From Kribbella soli (GTDB lineage: Bacteria > Actinomycetota > Actinomycetes > Propionibacteriales > Kribbellaceae), in the NCBI RefSeq assembly GCF_004331345.1, contig NZ_SJJZ01000003.1:1116001-1180000 (forward strand): DNA of 64,000 bases, read 5' to 3'. The notes beneath the pieces are model-generated. The model did not search any database. It was not told where the DNA came from and saw only the letters and a list, made by a program, of their open reading frames with translations. This document shows, in pieces, positions 51,752 through 60,554 of this stretch; positions within the stretch are counted from its first letter, which is position 1, and each line of letters starts with the position of its first letter. Position numbers and translations under genes: made by a program.

Positions 51752-52504
51752 TTAGCCAGCTAGGTGGGAGCCGGGGGTTAGGTCTAGGTGGGGTAGGGAG
51801 CGGAGTTGGTTTTCTTGGTGGTAGGTGAAGAAGGCGGCTATCAGGCCGGTGGATTCTCGGCGGGTTCGGGGGTCGGCTTGGAGGGCGGTGGGCCAGTCGC
51901 CGGTGAGGAGGGCGGCCAGGTGTGCGACGGTGGCGGGGGACGGCATGGCTGAGGCGGGTGGGCGGCAGGTGGTGCAGACCATGCCGCCGGCGGCGGGGTT
52001 GAAGGCGCGGTGGGGGCCGGGTTCGCCGCAGCGGGCGCAGTCGTCGAAGGACGGGGCGTAGCCGGAGATCGCCAGTGAGCGCAGCAGGAACGAGTCGAGG
52101 ACGAGGGCCGGTTCGCGTTCGCCGGTGGAGAGGACGCGCAGGGCGCCGGCCAGGAGCAGGTGGTGCTGGGTGGCGGGTTCCTTCTCCTCGACGACGAGGC
52201 GGTCGGCGGTCTCGAGGAGGACGGTGCCGGCGGTGTAGCGGGCGTAGTCGTTGACGATGCCTTCGCCGTACGCCGAGATCGACTCGGCCTGCGTGACGAC
52301 GTCGAGGGTGCGGCCGGTGGCGAGCTGCAGGTCGACGTGGCTGAACGGCTCGAGCCGGGCGCCGAAGCGCGACGACGTACGCCGGACGCCTTTGGCGACC
52401 GCGCGGACCTTGCCGTTGGCGCGGGTCAGCAGCGTGGCGATGCGGTCCGCCTCACCCAGTTTCTGGGTGCGCAGCACGATCGCCTGATCCCGGTAGAGCG
52501 GCAC
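51752..52504 (-). CDS. recO: DNA repair protein RecO
   Basis: A 250-residue mediator of RecA loading in RecF-pathway recombination. MPLYRDQAIVLRTQKLGEAD opens the OB fold, KGVRRTSSRFGARLEPFSHV is highly characteristic, and the zinc site is CARCGEPG...CTTC. Length is typical. uppS usually lies beside recO in actinobacteria; here about 3.4 kb of other genes separate them, perhaps an insertion. Confidence 0.96.
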   Translation of the reverse strand: MPLYRDQAIVLRTQKLGEADRIATLLTRANGKVRAVAKGVRRTSSRFGARLEPFSHVDLQLATGRTLDVVTQAESISAYGEGIVNDYARYTAGTVLLETADRLVVEEKEPATQHHLLLAGALRVLSTGEREPALVLDSFLLRSLAISGYAPSFDDCARCGEPGPHRAFNPAAGGMVCTTCRPPASAMPSPATVAHLAALLTGDWPTALQADPRTRRESTGLIAAFFTYHQENQLRSLPHLDLTPGSHLAG

Positions 52505-52516
52505 GACGTCAGTGTC

Positions 52517-53338
52517 TCACCCGCGACCGACATACTCCTCGAGGCCGATCGGCTGCCGCCCGGTGATGTCGGCGACAGCGGTCGAGACGTGCCCCATCTC
52601 GCCGCTGGCGATGGCCGCGTACGACGTGACCCACCCGGCGACCTCCCACGGGGCGGCGCCGTAGGACTCGCGGGACCGGTAGGCCTCGTCGAGCGTCTCG
52701 GCCTCGTACCGCACCTTGCGGCCCCACGCGTCCGTCAACACCGCCGCAGCCTCGGCAAGCGTGAACGCGGACGGTCCGGTCAGGTCGTACGTGGCGCCGC
52801 CGTAGCCGGACCCCGTGAGCACCTGCGCCGCCACCGCGGCCACGTCGTCGCGAGCGACCGCGGCGACCCGCCCGTCCCCCGCCGGTCCGCGGATCACGTC
52901 GTCCGACCCCACGAACCCGGGCACGAAGTCGAGGTACAGGTTGTCGCGCAGGAACGTGAAGTCGACCCCGGTCGACCGGATGTGCTCCTCGGTGTGCCAG
53001 TGGTCCCGCGCGAACGTGAACGTCGCACCCGGCGCCGCCCCGACGAACGACGTGTAGACGATCCGCTGCACACCGGCCGCCACCGCCGCGTCGACCGTTG
53101 CCTTGTGCAACGCAACCCGATCCGCCGACTCCGTTGCGCTCAGCAACATCAGTACGTCGACCCCGTCCAGCGCCGACAGCAGCGCCGCGTGCTCGCCGTA
53201 CGCCGCCTGCGCGACGGAGGCACCCGGCACCGACGGGGCCCGCGCCGGGTCCCGCACGATCAACCGCAGCGGTACGCCGGTCAACCGCGCGACGATCCGG
53301 GAACCGAGCTGTCCGGTCGAACCGGTGACGCCGATCAC
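52517..53338 (-). CDS. NmrA-like NAD(P)H-binding protein (quinone oxidoreductase 2-like)
   Basis: A 273-residue atypical SDR. MIGVTGSTGQLGSRIVARL holds the glycine motif; RLIVRDPARAPSVPGASVAQ and RIVYTSFVGAAPGATFTFAR match QorB/NmrA proteins. It may reduce quinones or sense NADPH redox state. Its start overlaps the AKR stop by four bases, one operon. Confidence 0.88.
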   Translation of the reverse strand: MIGVTGSTGQLGSRIVARLTGVPLRLIVRDPARAPSVPGASVAQAAYGEHAALLSALDGVDVLMLLSATESADRVALHKATVDAAVAAGVQRIVYTSFVGAAPGATFTFARDHWHTEEHIRSTGVDFTFLRDNLYLDFVPGFVGSDDVIRGPAGDGRVAAVARDDVAAVAAQVLTGSGYGGATYDLTGPSAFTLAEAAAVLTDAWGRKVRYEAETLDEAYRSRESYGAAPWEVAGWVTSYAAIASGEMGHVSTAVADITGRQPIGLEEYVGRG

Positions 53339-54324
53339 TTGCCCACCAGGTCCATCCCGCCCTGGGTGTACCGCTGCCCGGACACCGCGTCCGGCGGGAA
53401 CGCCTCGTCCAGCGCCGCCAGCTCGTCCGAGCTCAACGTGACGTCCACAGCGCCGAGGTTCTCCTCCAGATAGGTCCGCCGCTTCGTCCCCGGGATCGGC
53501 ACCACGTCATTGCCCTGCGCAAGCAACCAGGCGAGCGCCAGCTGCCCCGGCGTCACGCCCTTCAAGGAAGCCAGCGACTGCACCTGCGCGACCAGGTCCA
53601 GGTTCCGCTGGAAGTTCTCGCCCTGGAACCGCGGCAGCCCGCGCCGCATGTCGTCCTCGGGGAAGTCGGCCTCCGACTTGATCTGCCCGGTGAGGAACCC
53701 GCGCCCGAGCGGGCTGAACGGCACGAACCCGATCCCGAGCTCACGCAGGGTCGGCAGGACGACGGTCTCCGGGTCCCGCGTCCACAGCGACCACTCGCTC
53801 TGGACGGCGGTGATCGGGTGTACGGCGTGGGCCGCGCGCACCGTCTCCCCGTTCACCTCGGACAGCCCGAGGTACCGCACCTTGCCGGCCTCCACCATCG
53901 AGGCCATCGCACCGACCGTCTCCTCGATCGGCACCTGCGGGTCGCGGCGGTGCAGGTACCAGAGGTCGACGTGGTCCACGCCGAGCCGTCGCAGCGACGC
54001 GTCGATGGCCTCGCGCGCGTAGGCAGGCGAACCGTCGACGACGGACGGCAGGGCCGAGGCCGACGCCGGACGCTTGAAGCCGAACTTGGTCGCGAGCACC
54101 ACCTGGTCGCGGCGGCCGGCCAGCCCGCGGCCGACGAGCTCCTCGTTCTCGCCGTCGCCGTAGACGTCGGCGGTGTCGATGAAGGTGCAGCCCGCGTCGA
54201 TCGCCGCGTGCAGCGTCGCGATGGACTCGGAGTCGTCGGCGCGTACGCCGTACGACTGGGACATCCCCATGCAGCCGAGGCCGAGGGCCGAAACAGTCAG
54301 GTCACCGAGCTGGGATTCACGCAT
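53335..54324 (-). CDS. Aldo-keto reductase (AKR13-like)
   Basis: A 329-residue reductase. Catalytic residues: Asp and Tyr in FIDTADVYGDGENEELVG, Lys in LATKFGF, His in WYLHRRDPQVP. Ends with VVPIPGTKRRTYLEENLGAV, the cofactor site. Paralogue of the reductase at 38846-39820. It leads an operon with the NmrA-like protein; both suggest detoxification of carbonyls or quinones. TAGGTT at 54331-54336 is 6 nt before the ATG. Confidence 0.93.
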   Translation of the reverse strand: MRESQLGDLTVSALGLGCMGMSQSYGVRADDSESIATLHAAIDAGCTFIDTADVYGDGENEELVGRGLAGRRDQVVLATKFGFKRPASASALPSVVDGSPAYAREAIDASLRRLGVDHVDLWYLHRRDPQVPIEETVGAMASMVEAGKVRYLGLSEVNGETVRAAHAVHPITAVQSEWSLWTRDPETVVLPTLRELGIGFVPFSPLGRGFLTGQIKSEADFPEDDMRRGLPRFQGENFQRNLDLVAQVQSLASLKGVTPGQLALAWLLAQGNDVVPIPGTKRRTYLEENLGAVDVTLSSDELAALDEAFPPDAVSGQRYTQGGMDLVGK

Positions 54325-54330
54325 ACCCCG

Positions 54331-54336
54331 AACCTA
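54331..54336 (-). promoter_or_regulatory. -10 element, leaderless promoter of AKR
   Basis: TAGGTT, CGGGGT, then ATG 54324; identical layout to mscR. Confidence 0.5.
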
Positions 54337-54397
54337 CCGCCGCGGCCTTCTCGGCGGGCCAAAGGGCCCAGCCCAGCCCCAGATTCCTGTCTGGACA

Positions 54398-54407
54398 ACA
54401 TTAATGT
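54398..54407. promoter_or_regulatory. AT-rich palindrome in divergent promoter
   Basis: ACATTAATGT, a perfect 10-bp palindrome in an unusually AT-rich patch between the AKR and FtsX-like genes; candidate operator. Confidence 0.4.
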
Positions 54408-54482
54408 GACATTTTTCCGTCAGCCGGTACGGCGGCCGCAACATTCCGTACATTCGGCGGGCGACACGACGCTGGGGGTGGC

Positions 54483-57400
54483 ATGTTCCTACGACGGGCG
54501 CTGCGGTACCGCTGGGCACAGGCCCTGGTACTGACCGGTGTCAGCCTGCTGATCGGGACCTGCGCGGTGTTCGGACCGTGGTTCGCGCGGGCGGTCGAGC
54601 AGACCGTGATGACCGAGACGCTGGCCGGACAGCCGCTGCAGGCGTCGTGGCTGATCGTCTCCCAGCAGCCCGGCGTACGGCCGGAACAGCTCGACCAGCT
54701 GCTGCCCGCCGATCTCCGCCCGATCTTCACTCCGCCGGTGCACGGCTACTACAGCGACATCTCGTGGCGCGTCCGGGCCGACGCGGACGCGAACTCCACC
54801 CGGCTGCGTTGGCGGGACGGGTACTGCGCGCAGCTCGTGGTGGCCGAGGGCCGCTGCCCGCAGTCGCCCAACGAGGTGATCGTCTCGGCCGTCGACAAGT
54901 CGGCGTGGGACCTCGGCGTCGGTACGAAGCTGCGGACGGGCCTCGACGACGGGTCGTCCGGCGACCTGCTGACCGTCGTCGGCTTGTACCGCCCGAAGGA
55001 GAGCCGCGGCAACTACTGGTTCGGCGACTACCCGACCGGGCACTCGCGACCGCCGTCCGCCAAGGACCCGGGCTGGGCCGACGAGATGTTCACCGAGCAG
55101 TCGACGCTCACCGGAAACGCCAAGTGGTCGGCGCAGGTCACGTCGGACACCCGCCCGATCCCGGGCGTTGCCCGGCTCGACGACCTGTCCCGGATGCAGG
55201 ACGCCACCCGCACGGTCAACGGGAACGCCACGGAGTACGGCGTACCGGCGGAGGTGACGACCTCGCTGACTCCGCTGATCGACCAGATCCAGGCGGACCG
55301 CGAGCAGGCCACCACGATCATCCCGCTCGTGATGGTGCAGGTCGCGTTGTTCGCGGTCGTCGTACTGGCGCTTGCGCTCGCGGCCGTGGTCGACCAGCGG
55401 CGACCCGAGATCGCGCTCTCCCGGTTGCGCGGATCGGCGGCCGGCCGTACCCATCGCAAGCTGACCCTCGAACTCGGCCTACCGGTCTGCGTCGGGACAC
55501 TCCTCGGCGGACCGGTGGGCTTCGGCGTGCTGACGGTCGTCCACCTGACCTGGCTGCGGCGCGGTGCCCCGATGGAACTGCCGTGGACAGTGCCCGTCGC
55601 CCTCGTGGTCGCAGCCGTCGTCGCGCTGATCGTGGTCGCGTTCCAGGTACGTACGGCGGTACGCCAGCCGATCTCCGACCTGCTGCGACGAGTCGCCCCG
55701 CGCGGGCGCAGCAGGATGATCGGCGTCGCCGATCTGTGCATCATCGTGTTCGCCGCGGCCGGTCTGTTCGCCGCGATCACCGGTGACAGCCGCGGACCGT
55801 TTCCGATCCTCACGCCGGCGCTCCTGGCGCTCGCGGTGGGTCTGATCTTCGCGCACCTGTTGCTGCCGATCGCCGGGCTGATCAGCCGGCAGGCGGTCCG
55901 CCGCGGGCGTCTGGGGCTGGCGCTGGGCGCCTTGCAGATCTCCCGCCGCCCGGCAGTGACCCGGATCGTCGCCGCGGTCGCGGTGGCCGCCGCGCTGCTC
56001 ACGTTCGCCGGTCAGGCGGCCGCCGTCGGCGCCCGCAACCGCGAAACCCGCTCCGGCTACGAAACCGGCGCCGAGGGCGTACTGCGGACGAACGGTCTGT
56101 ACCTCGCGGACTTCCTCAAAACGGTCGACAAGATCGACCCGGACCGGCACTGGCTCACCCCCGTGGTGATCGCCCGGCCCGCCTCCCCCGACGCGCTCAA
56201 GTCGGAGATGATCGAGCCGGACAGCTTCCGGAAGATCGCGTTCCGCGGTGACCAGCTCACCGACGCCGAGGGCTGGCAGTTGCTGAAGGCGCCGAGCAAC
56301 CCGGCGCCGATCCAGATCCGGAGCGCCCAGCTGACCGTCACCGTCTCGACCGGCGCGATCAAGGCGAAGGTCGCCAAGGACACCGGCGGAGAGCAGATCG
56401 GCAGCGGCAAGCCGAAATCCGTCGTACTGCGCGCGAACGTGGTCAGCCACCGCGACGGCTCGCGCTACCTGGTGTCGTTCCCGCCGCTGCCGCTCCCGGC
56501 GACCAAGCCGGTCGAGCTGCGCACCCCGGTCGAGTGTCAGGCCGGCTGCGACCTGATCCGGCTCGGCATCGGTCGGGAGCCACTCGACCCGATCGGTCTG
56601 GAAGGCGACCTGGTGATCAGCAAGATCTCCAGCGACGACCGTCCGAGCATCGCACTCGGCGGACCGGAGTCCTGGCAGCCGTTCCGGCCGATCGGGTCGG
56701 ACCAGGGCTCGGTCGCGGCCAAGCCGGGCGGTGCGCTCACGATCGCGATGCAGAGCTTCGGCGCCGACCAGTTCCTGCAGTACGGGACCGTGCCGGCCGT
56801 CGTGCCGGCGCTGGTCACCCAGGAGTTCCGGTACGCCGACGGCGTCACCACGAGCCCGGCGATCGACAGCACTCCGATGACGCTGACCAGGATCGACCGA
56901 TTGCGCGCTCCCGTGAACCGGTACGGCGACCGCACGGCCGTCGTCGACCTGGAAACGGTACGGCGGCTCGGCGGCGCCGTGGACGAGGTCAGGACCGACT
57001 TCGAGGTCTGGCTGAACAAGGACGGCCTGGCCAACGTCGACACGATCACCGAGCAACTCGCGAAGGCCGGTCTCAACGCGGAGCTGGTGGATCGCCGGGA
57101 CGACCGGATCGCGTCGTACGGACGTTCGGCGAGCGCTCTCGCGCTACAGCTGACCCCGGTGGTCGGCATCGCGGCGTGGATCCTCGCAATCGTCGTACTG
57201 CTGCTCACCGTCATCACGTCCTGGCGCTCGCGGGCCCAGGACTACGCGAGCCTGCAGCTCACCGGCGTACCGGTGAGTGCAACGGGACGGGCCGCGCGCT
57301 GGGAGCAAACCGGCCCCGTCACGCTGGCTGTCCTGCTCGGGACCGTCTGTGGGTTGGTCGGTGCGCAGGTGGCGCTTCCGCTGATACCGCTGTTCGCCAG

Positions 57401-57560
57401 CAACGACGGCCCGGTGCCGCTCGATCACAGCACCAGCTGGCCGGTGGCGACCGCACTCTGGCTCGGAGGTACGGCGATCCTCGCAGCGGCGACCCTGTTC
57501 CTCGGCAGCGGCGTCAACAGACGCTCCAGCTACAGGGGAATCCGGGAGGAACTCACATGA
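54483..57560 (+). CDS. FtsX-like (MacB-type) permease, large
   Basis: A 1025-residue membrane protein. One N-terminal helix (ALVLTGVSLLIGTCAVFGPW), an outer domain of about 230 residues, an FtsX core with helices near 276, 340, 373, 411, 450 and 493, a second large outer domain (about 515-885), and three last helices near 890, 947 and 990. This 10-helix plan is that of actinobacterial permeases for lipoproteins, peptides or cell-wall control. GGGGGTGG precedes the ATG. Two ATPase genes follow, each overlapping by four bases. Confidence 0.88.
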   Translation: MFLRRALRYRWAQALVLTGVSLLIGTCAVFGPWFARAVEQTVMTETLAGQPLQASWLIVSQQPGVRPEQLDQLLPADLRPIFTPPVHGYYSDISWRVRADADANSTRLRWRDGYCAQLVVAEGRCPQSPNEVIVSAVDKSAWDLGVGTKLRTGLDDGSSGDLLTVVGLYRPKESRGNYWFGDYPTGHSRPPSAKDPGWADEMFTEQSTLTGNAKWSAQVTSDTRPIPGVARLDDLSRMQDATRTVNGNATEYGVPAEVTTSLTPLIDQIQADREQATTIIPLVMVQVALFAVVVLALALAAVVDQRRPEIALSRLRGSAAGRTHRKLTLELGLPVCVGTLLGGPVGFGVLTVVHLTWLRRGAPMELPWTVPVALVVAAVVALIVVAFQVRTAVRQPISDLLRRVAPRGRSRMIGVADLCIIVFAAAGLFAAITGDSRGPFPILTPALLALAVGLIFAHLLLPIAGLISRQAVRRGRLGLALGALQISRRPAVTRIVAAVAVAAALLTFAGQAAAVGARNRETRSGYETGAEGVLRTNGLYLADFLKTVDKIDPDRHWLTPVVIARPASPDALKSEMIEPDSFRKIAFRGDQLTDAEGWQLLKAPSNPAPIQIRSAQLTVTVSTGAIKAKVAKDTGGEQIGSGKPKSVVLRANVVSHRDGSRYLVSFPPLPLPATKPVELRTPVECQAGCDLIRLGIGREPLDPIGLEGDLVISKISSDDRPSIALGGPESWQPFRPIGSDQGSVAAKPGGALTIAMQSFGADQFLQYGTVPAVVPALVTQEFRYADGVTTSPAIDSTPMTLTRIDRLRAPVNRYGDRTAVVDLETVRRLGGAVDEVRTDFEVWLNKDGLANVDTITEQLAKAGLNAELVDRRDDRIASYGRSASALALQLTPVVGIAAWILAIVVLLLTVITSWRSRAQDYASLQLTGVPVSATGRAARWEQTGPVTLAVLLGTVCGLVGAQVALPLIPLFASNDGPVPLDHSTSWPVATALWLGGTAILAAATLFLGSGVNRRSSYRGIREELT

Positions 57561-58393
57561 CCGGACTCGCTATAACCACAACAGGACTCGTGCACATCTA
57601 CCGGGCGCACGGGCATGATGTCGCGGCGCTGTCCGGGATCGGGATCACGGTTCGGCCGGGTGAGCTGGTCGGACTGCTCGGACCGTCCGGTGCTGGGAAG
57701 TCGACGCTGCTGCAGCTGTGTGGCGGTCTACTGACGCCGAGCGCCGGGCGGCTGCAGATCGGCGAGCACAACGTTGCGACGATGACCGAGGCGGAGCTGG
57801 ACCGGATGCGTTCCGGCGACGTCGGCATCGTGCTGCAGGGCGCCGGCCGCAACCTCGTTCCCTACCTGACACCGGGCGAGAACATCCAGTACGCACAGCA
57901 GACCGCACCACGCAGCCGCGACCTCCCGGCACCGGACGCGATTCTTGAACTCGTTGGCCTGGGCAACCATGCGGACACCGACCTGACCCAGCTCACCCCA
58001 GGTCAGGTCCAGCTCTGCGCGGTTGCCGTCGGGATCGCAACGATGCCCGGTCTGCTGCTCGCCGACGAGCCGACCAGCCAGCTCGACCACCACGCCCGCG
58101 ACGAGGTACTCGCGGCACTCCGCACGATCAACACCCAGACCGGGATGACGGTGCTGCTCGTCACGCACGACCCGGAAGTCGCCGCGACCCTTCCCCGGAC
58201 GATCACCATCCGGGACGGCCGGATCGCCTCCGAAGGCCGGTCCGGCGAGGAGTACGCCGTCGTCGCGGTCGACGGATCGCTCCCGCTGCCGCCGCACGTC
58301 GCCGAACTGCTCCCGGCCGGGACTCTCGTCCAGGTCACCACCGACAACGGCAAGATTCAGCTCACCCCGGTGCAGCAGGAGGAGGACCAATGA
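57557..58393 (+). CDS. ABC ATPase with altered signature motif
   Basis: A 278-residue MacB/LolD-like ATPase. Walker A GPSGAGKSTLLQL and Walker B LLLADEPTSQLD are intact, and the switch His is in VTHDPEVA. The signature reads LTPGQVQLCAVAV rather than LSGGQ, with no following QR. A C-terminal extension of about 50 residues (EEYAVVAVDGSLPLPPHVAE) is unusual. It may act as the weaker site of a heterodimer with the next ATPase. Confidence 0.88.
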   Translation: MTGLAITTTGLVHIYRAHGHDVAALSGIGITVRPGELVGLLGPSGAGKSTLLQLCGGLLTPSAGRLQIGEHNVATMTEAELDRMRSGDVGIVLQGAGRNLVPYLTPGENIQYAQQTAPRSRDLPAPDAILELVGLGNHADTDLTQLTPGQVQLCAVAVGIATMPGLLLADEPTSQLDHHARDEVLAALRTINTQTGMTVLLVTHDPEVAATLPRTITIRDGRIASEGRSGEEYAVVAVDGSLPLPPHVAELLPAGTLVQVTTDNGKIQLTPVQQEEDQ

Positions 58394-59037
58394 TCGAGGT
58401 CAGCCAGGTGACCGTGCGGTACGGCGAACTGACCGCCGTGTCGGACGTTTCGTTCACCGTCCCACCCGGATTCGTGCTCGCGGTCAGCGGTCCGTCCGGC
58501 GCCGGCAAGAGCTCGTTGCTGTGGGCAATCGCCGGCGCGGTCCCGCTCGCGAAGGGGCAGGTCGAGATCGACGGGCTGGTGATCAAGGACCGGCCGGCCG
58601 CCGCCGCGCACGGCGTCGTACTGATCCCGCAGGGGAACGGGCTCGCGCGGGTGCTGACCGCGCGCGAGAACCTGTCGATCCCGTTGCTGGCCGAACGGAA
58701 GCCAATCGAGGACGTCGAACGGCGGATCGAGCAGGCGCTGGCAGGTGTCGGGTTGGAGGAGAGCGGCGACCACCTGGTCGAGGAGCTGTCCGGCGGCGAA
58801 CAGCAGCGCGTCGCGGTGGCTCGCGGAATCGCGCAGCAGGGCCGGGTCATCCTCGCCGACGAGTCCACCAGCGAACTCGACAGCAGCAACCGCGAACGCG
58901 TCCTCGAACTCCTCCACGAGGAGGCCCGGCGCGGCGCCGCCGTCGTGATCGCGACCCACGACCCGAACGTCGCCGAAAGCGCCGACGGCCACGCACTAAT
59001 GGACGAGGGCAGACTCAGCTGGGTACGCCGGCTGTAG
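58390..59037 (+). CDS. ABC ATPase, MacB/LolD-like
   Basis: A 215-residue ATPase. Walker A GPSGAGKSSLLWAI, canonical signature ELSGGEQQRVAVARG, Walker B VILADESTSELD (Ser instead of Pro after Glu) and switch ATHDPNVA. It overlaps the previous ATPase by four bases. With an intact signature it can complement the altered partner in an asymmetric dimer. Confidence 0.92.
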   Translation: MIEVSQVTVRYGELTAVSDVSFTVPPGFVLAVSGPSGAGKSSLLWAIAGAVPLAKGQVEIDGLVIKDRPAAAAHGVVLIPQGNGLARVLTARENLSIPLLAERKPIEDVERRIEQALAGVGLEESGDHLVEELSGGEQQRVAVARGIAQQGRVILADESTSELDSSNRERVLELLHEEARRGAAVVIATHDPNVAESADGHALMDEGRLSWVRRL

Positions 59038-59061
59038 GTCCGCCCCTTCCGCACACGTCTC

Positions 59062-60513
59062 TCACAGGCCGAGCGGGGTGGTTGGTGGCCCGCTTGCGAG
59101 CACCTGGTTGAGCAGGTCCGGAAGGTTCCGAGGGGCGAACCGCCCGTCGTGATCGGCGAGTTCGGCCGGCGTCCACCACCGCATGCCGTGGACGTTCTCG
59201 GCGCGGAGCTCCTCGGCGGTCAGCGCACCGGCCGGTGTGAAGTGGTCCGTGCGGATCAGGAAGTAGTCGTTGAGGACGCCGTCGTAGCCAGTTGCGTGGC
59301 CTTCGGCAACTACTTCCTCGTGCCACAGGTGCGGCGGATCGGCGAAGTCACGCAGGCCGACCTCCTCGACGAGTTCGCGCCGCAGACCCTCGACCACGGT
59401 CTCGCCGGCCTCGAGACCGCCGCCCGGTGTCGCCCACAGCGGCCCGTCGTCGAACTCGAAGCGCACCAGCAGCATGCGGTCGTCAGGATCGAGGATCACA
59501 CCGCGGGCCGCTGGGCGGAGGCTGGGAAGGCGGAGTTCCAGTTCGCGGTGCTGCTCGACCGCGCGGAAGCCGAAGCGGGTGTTGACCTTGCGCATCGGGG
59601 CGTTGGTCAGCGCCGTCCACGTGTGCAGGAAGCGCTGCGTCGTACGGTGCTTGGCCAGTTGGTCGAGATTCGCCAACTTCAGGTGGGTCCCGAGGTTGTG
59701 ACCGCGGTGCTCCCGCAGGACCAGCGTGTCGTCCTGCTGGGCGTTCTCGGCGTCGGCCCGCGGCAGATAGATCAGCGTGTAGCCGGCCGGTTCACCGGCA
59801 AGCGTGTGCACCATCGTCACGAGCGCGAGATAGTTCCGGTCGATCCGCGCCTCGCTCGCCTCGAGCTTCTCGACGGTCCACGGCACGACCTCACGCGTCA
59901 TGCCACCGGTCGGTACGTCGAGATCCATCGCGGTGTGCAGGTCGGCGTACGCCTGCTGATGTTCCGGCGGGCACAGCCCCGCCCACGACGTCAGCCGGTA
60001 CCCGTCCAGTCCACCGGCCGCCGAGCGCAGTTCCTCCAGCCGCAGGTCGTCGTACGGCAGCGGTACGACGAGGTGCTCCTCGACGTGCTCCACCTGGAAC
60101 CCGAGCCGCTCCGCGAACGCGGCCCCGGGTGAGTCACCTGCAGGTACGCCGAGCTCGGTCTGGACGATCGTCCTGCCGAGCTGCGCCGATCGGGTGACGG
60201 CCCACTGCCACAGCGCCGTACCGATCCCCCGCCGCCGATGCGCCGGCGGTACTTCGATCTCGACCTCGACCGTGTCGAGGTTGTCGGTCAGCCGGTACTC
60301 GAACAGCATGCCGCCGAGCACCCGGTCGTCCTCGAACGCGCCGACCGCGATCCGGGTCTTGAGCGGACCCGGGTTGCGCAGCGAGTACCCGAGGGCCTCG
60401 CGGCCGGTCACCAGCGCGGCCTCCCGTCCGGCGACCGCGCCGGCCCGGAAGGCGTCGTACCACTCGTCGAACAGGGCCAGGTCGGCCGGGTCGATCTCGC
60501 GAATGCAGATCAC
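59062..60513 (-). CDS. GNAT-GNAT-Nudix fusion protein
   Basis: A 483-residue three-domain protein. First GNAT (1-155): VEVEIEVPPAHRRRGIGTAL contains the acetyl-CoA loop. Second GNAT-like domain (about 160-335): DDTLVLREHRGHNLGTHLKL and RKVNTRFGFRAVE. C-terminal Nudix (about 345-475): the box GGGLEAGETVVEGLRRELVE, EVGL is complete. The double GNAT resembles Eis/MshD-type enzymes. GTG 60513 is preferred to TTG 60534. Substrates unknown; acetylation and phosphohydrolysis of one metabolite is possible. Confidence 0.9.
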   Translation of the reverse strand: MICIREIDPADLALFDEWYDAFRAGAVAGREAALVTGREALGYSLRNPGPLKTRIAVGAFEDDRVLGGMLFEYRLTDNLDTVEVEIEVPPAHRRRGIGTALWQWAVTRSAQLGRTIVQTELGVPAGDSPGAAFAERLGFQVEHVEEHLVVPLPYDDLRLEELRSAAGGLDGYRLTSWAGLCPPEHQQAYADLHTAMDLDVPTGGMTREVVPWTVEKLEASEARIDRNYLALVTMVHTLAGEPAGYTLIYLPRADAENAQQDDTLVLREHRGHNLGTHLKLANLDQLAKHRTTQRFLHTWTALTNAPMRKVNTRFGFRAVEQHRELELRLPSLRPAARGVILDPDDRMLLVRFEFDDGPLWATPGGGLEAGETVVEGLRRELVEEVGLRDFADPPHLWHEEVVAEGHATGYDGVLNDYFLIRTDHFTPAGALTAEELRAENVHGMRWWTPAELADHDGRFAPRNLPDLLNQVLASGPPTTPLGL

Positions 60514-60554
60514 CCGGCCGACCCAACCAAACAATCGGGTCAGAAAGCCAGTCT

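Noticed and set aside
56534..57556. N-terminal extension of the first LolD-like ATPase
   Set aside because: It overlaps the permease gene out of frame; the real ATG at 57557 forms an ATGA overlap with the permease stop.
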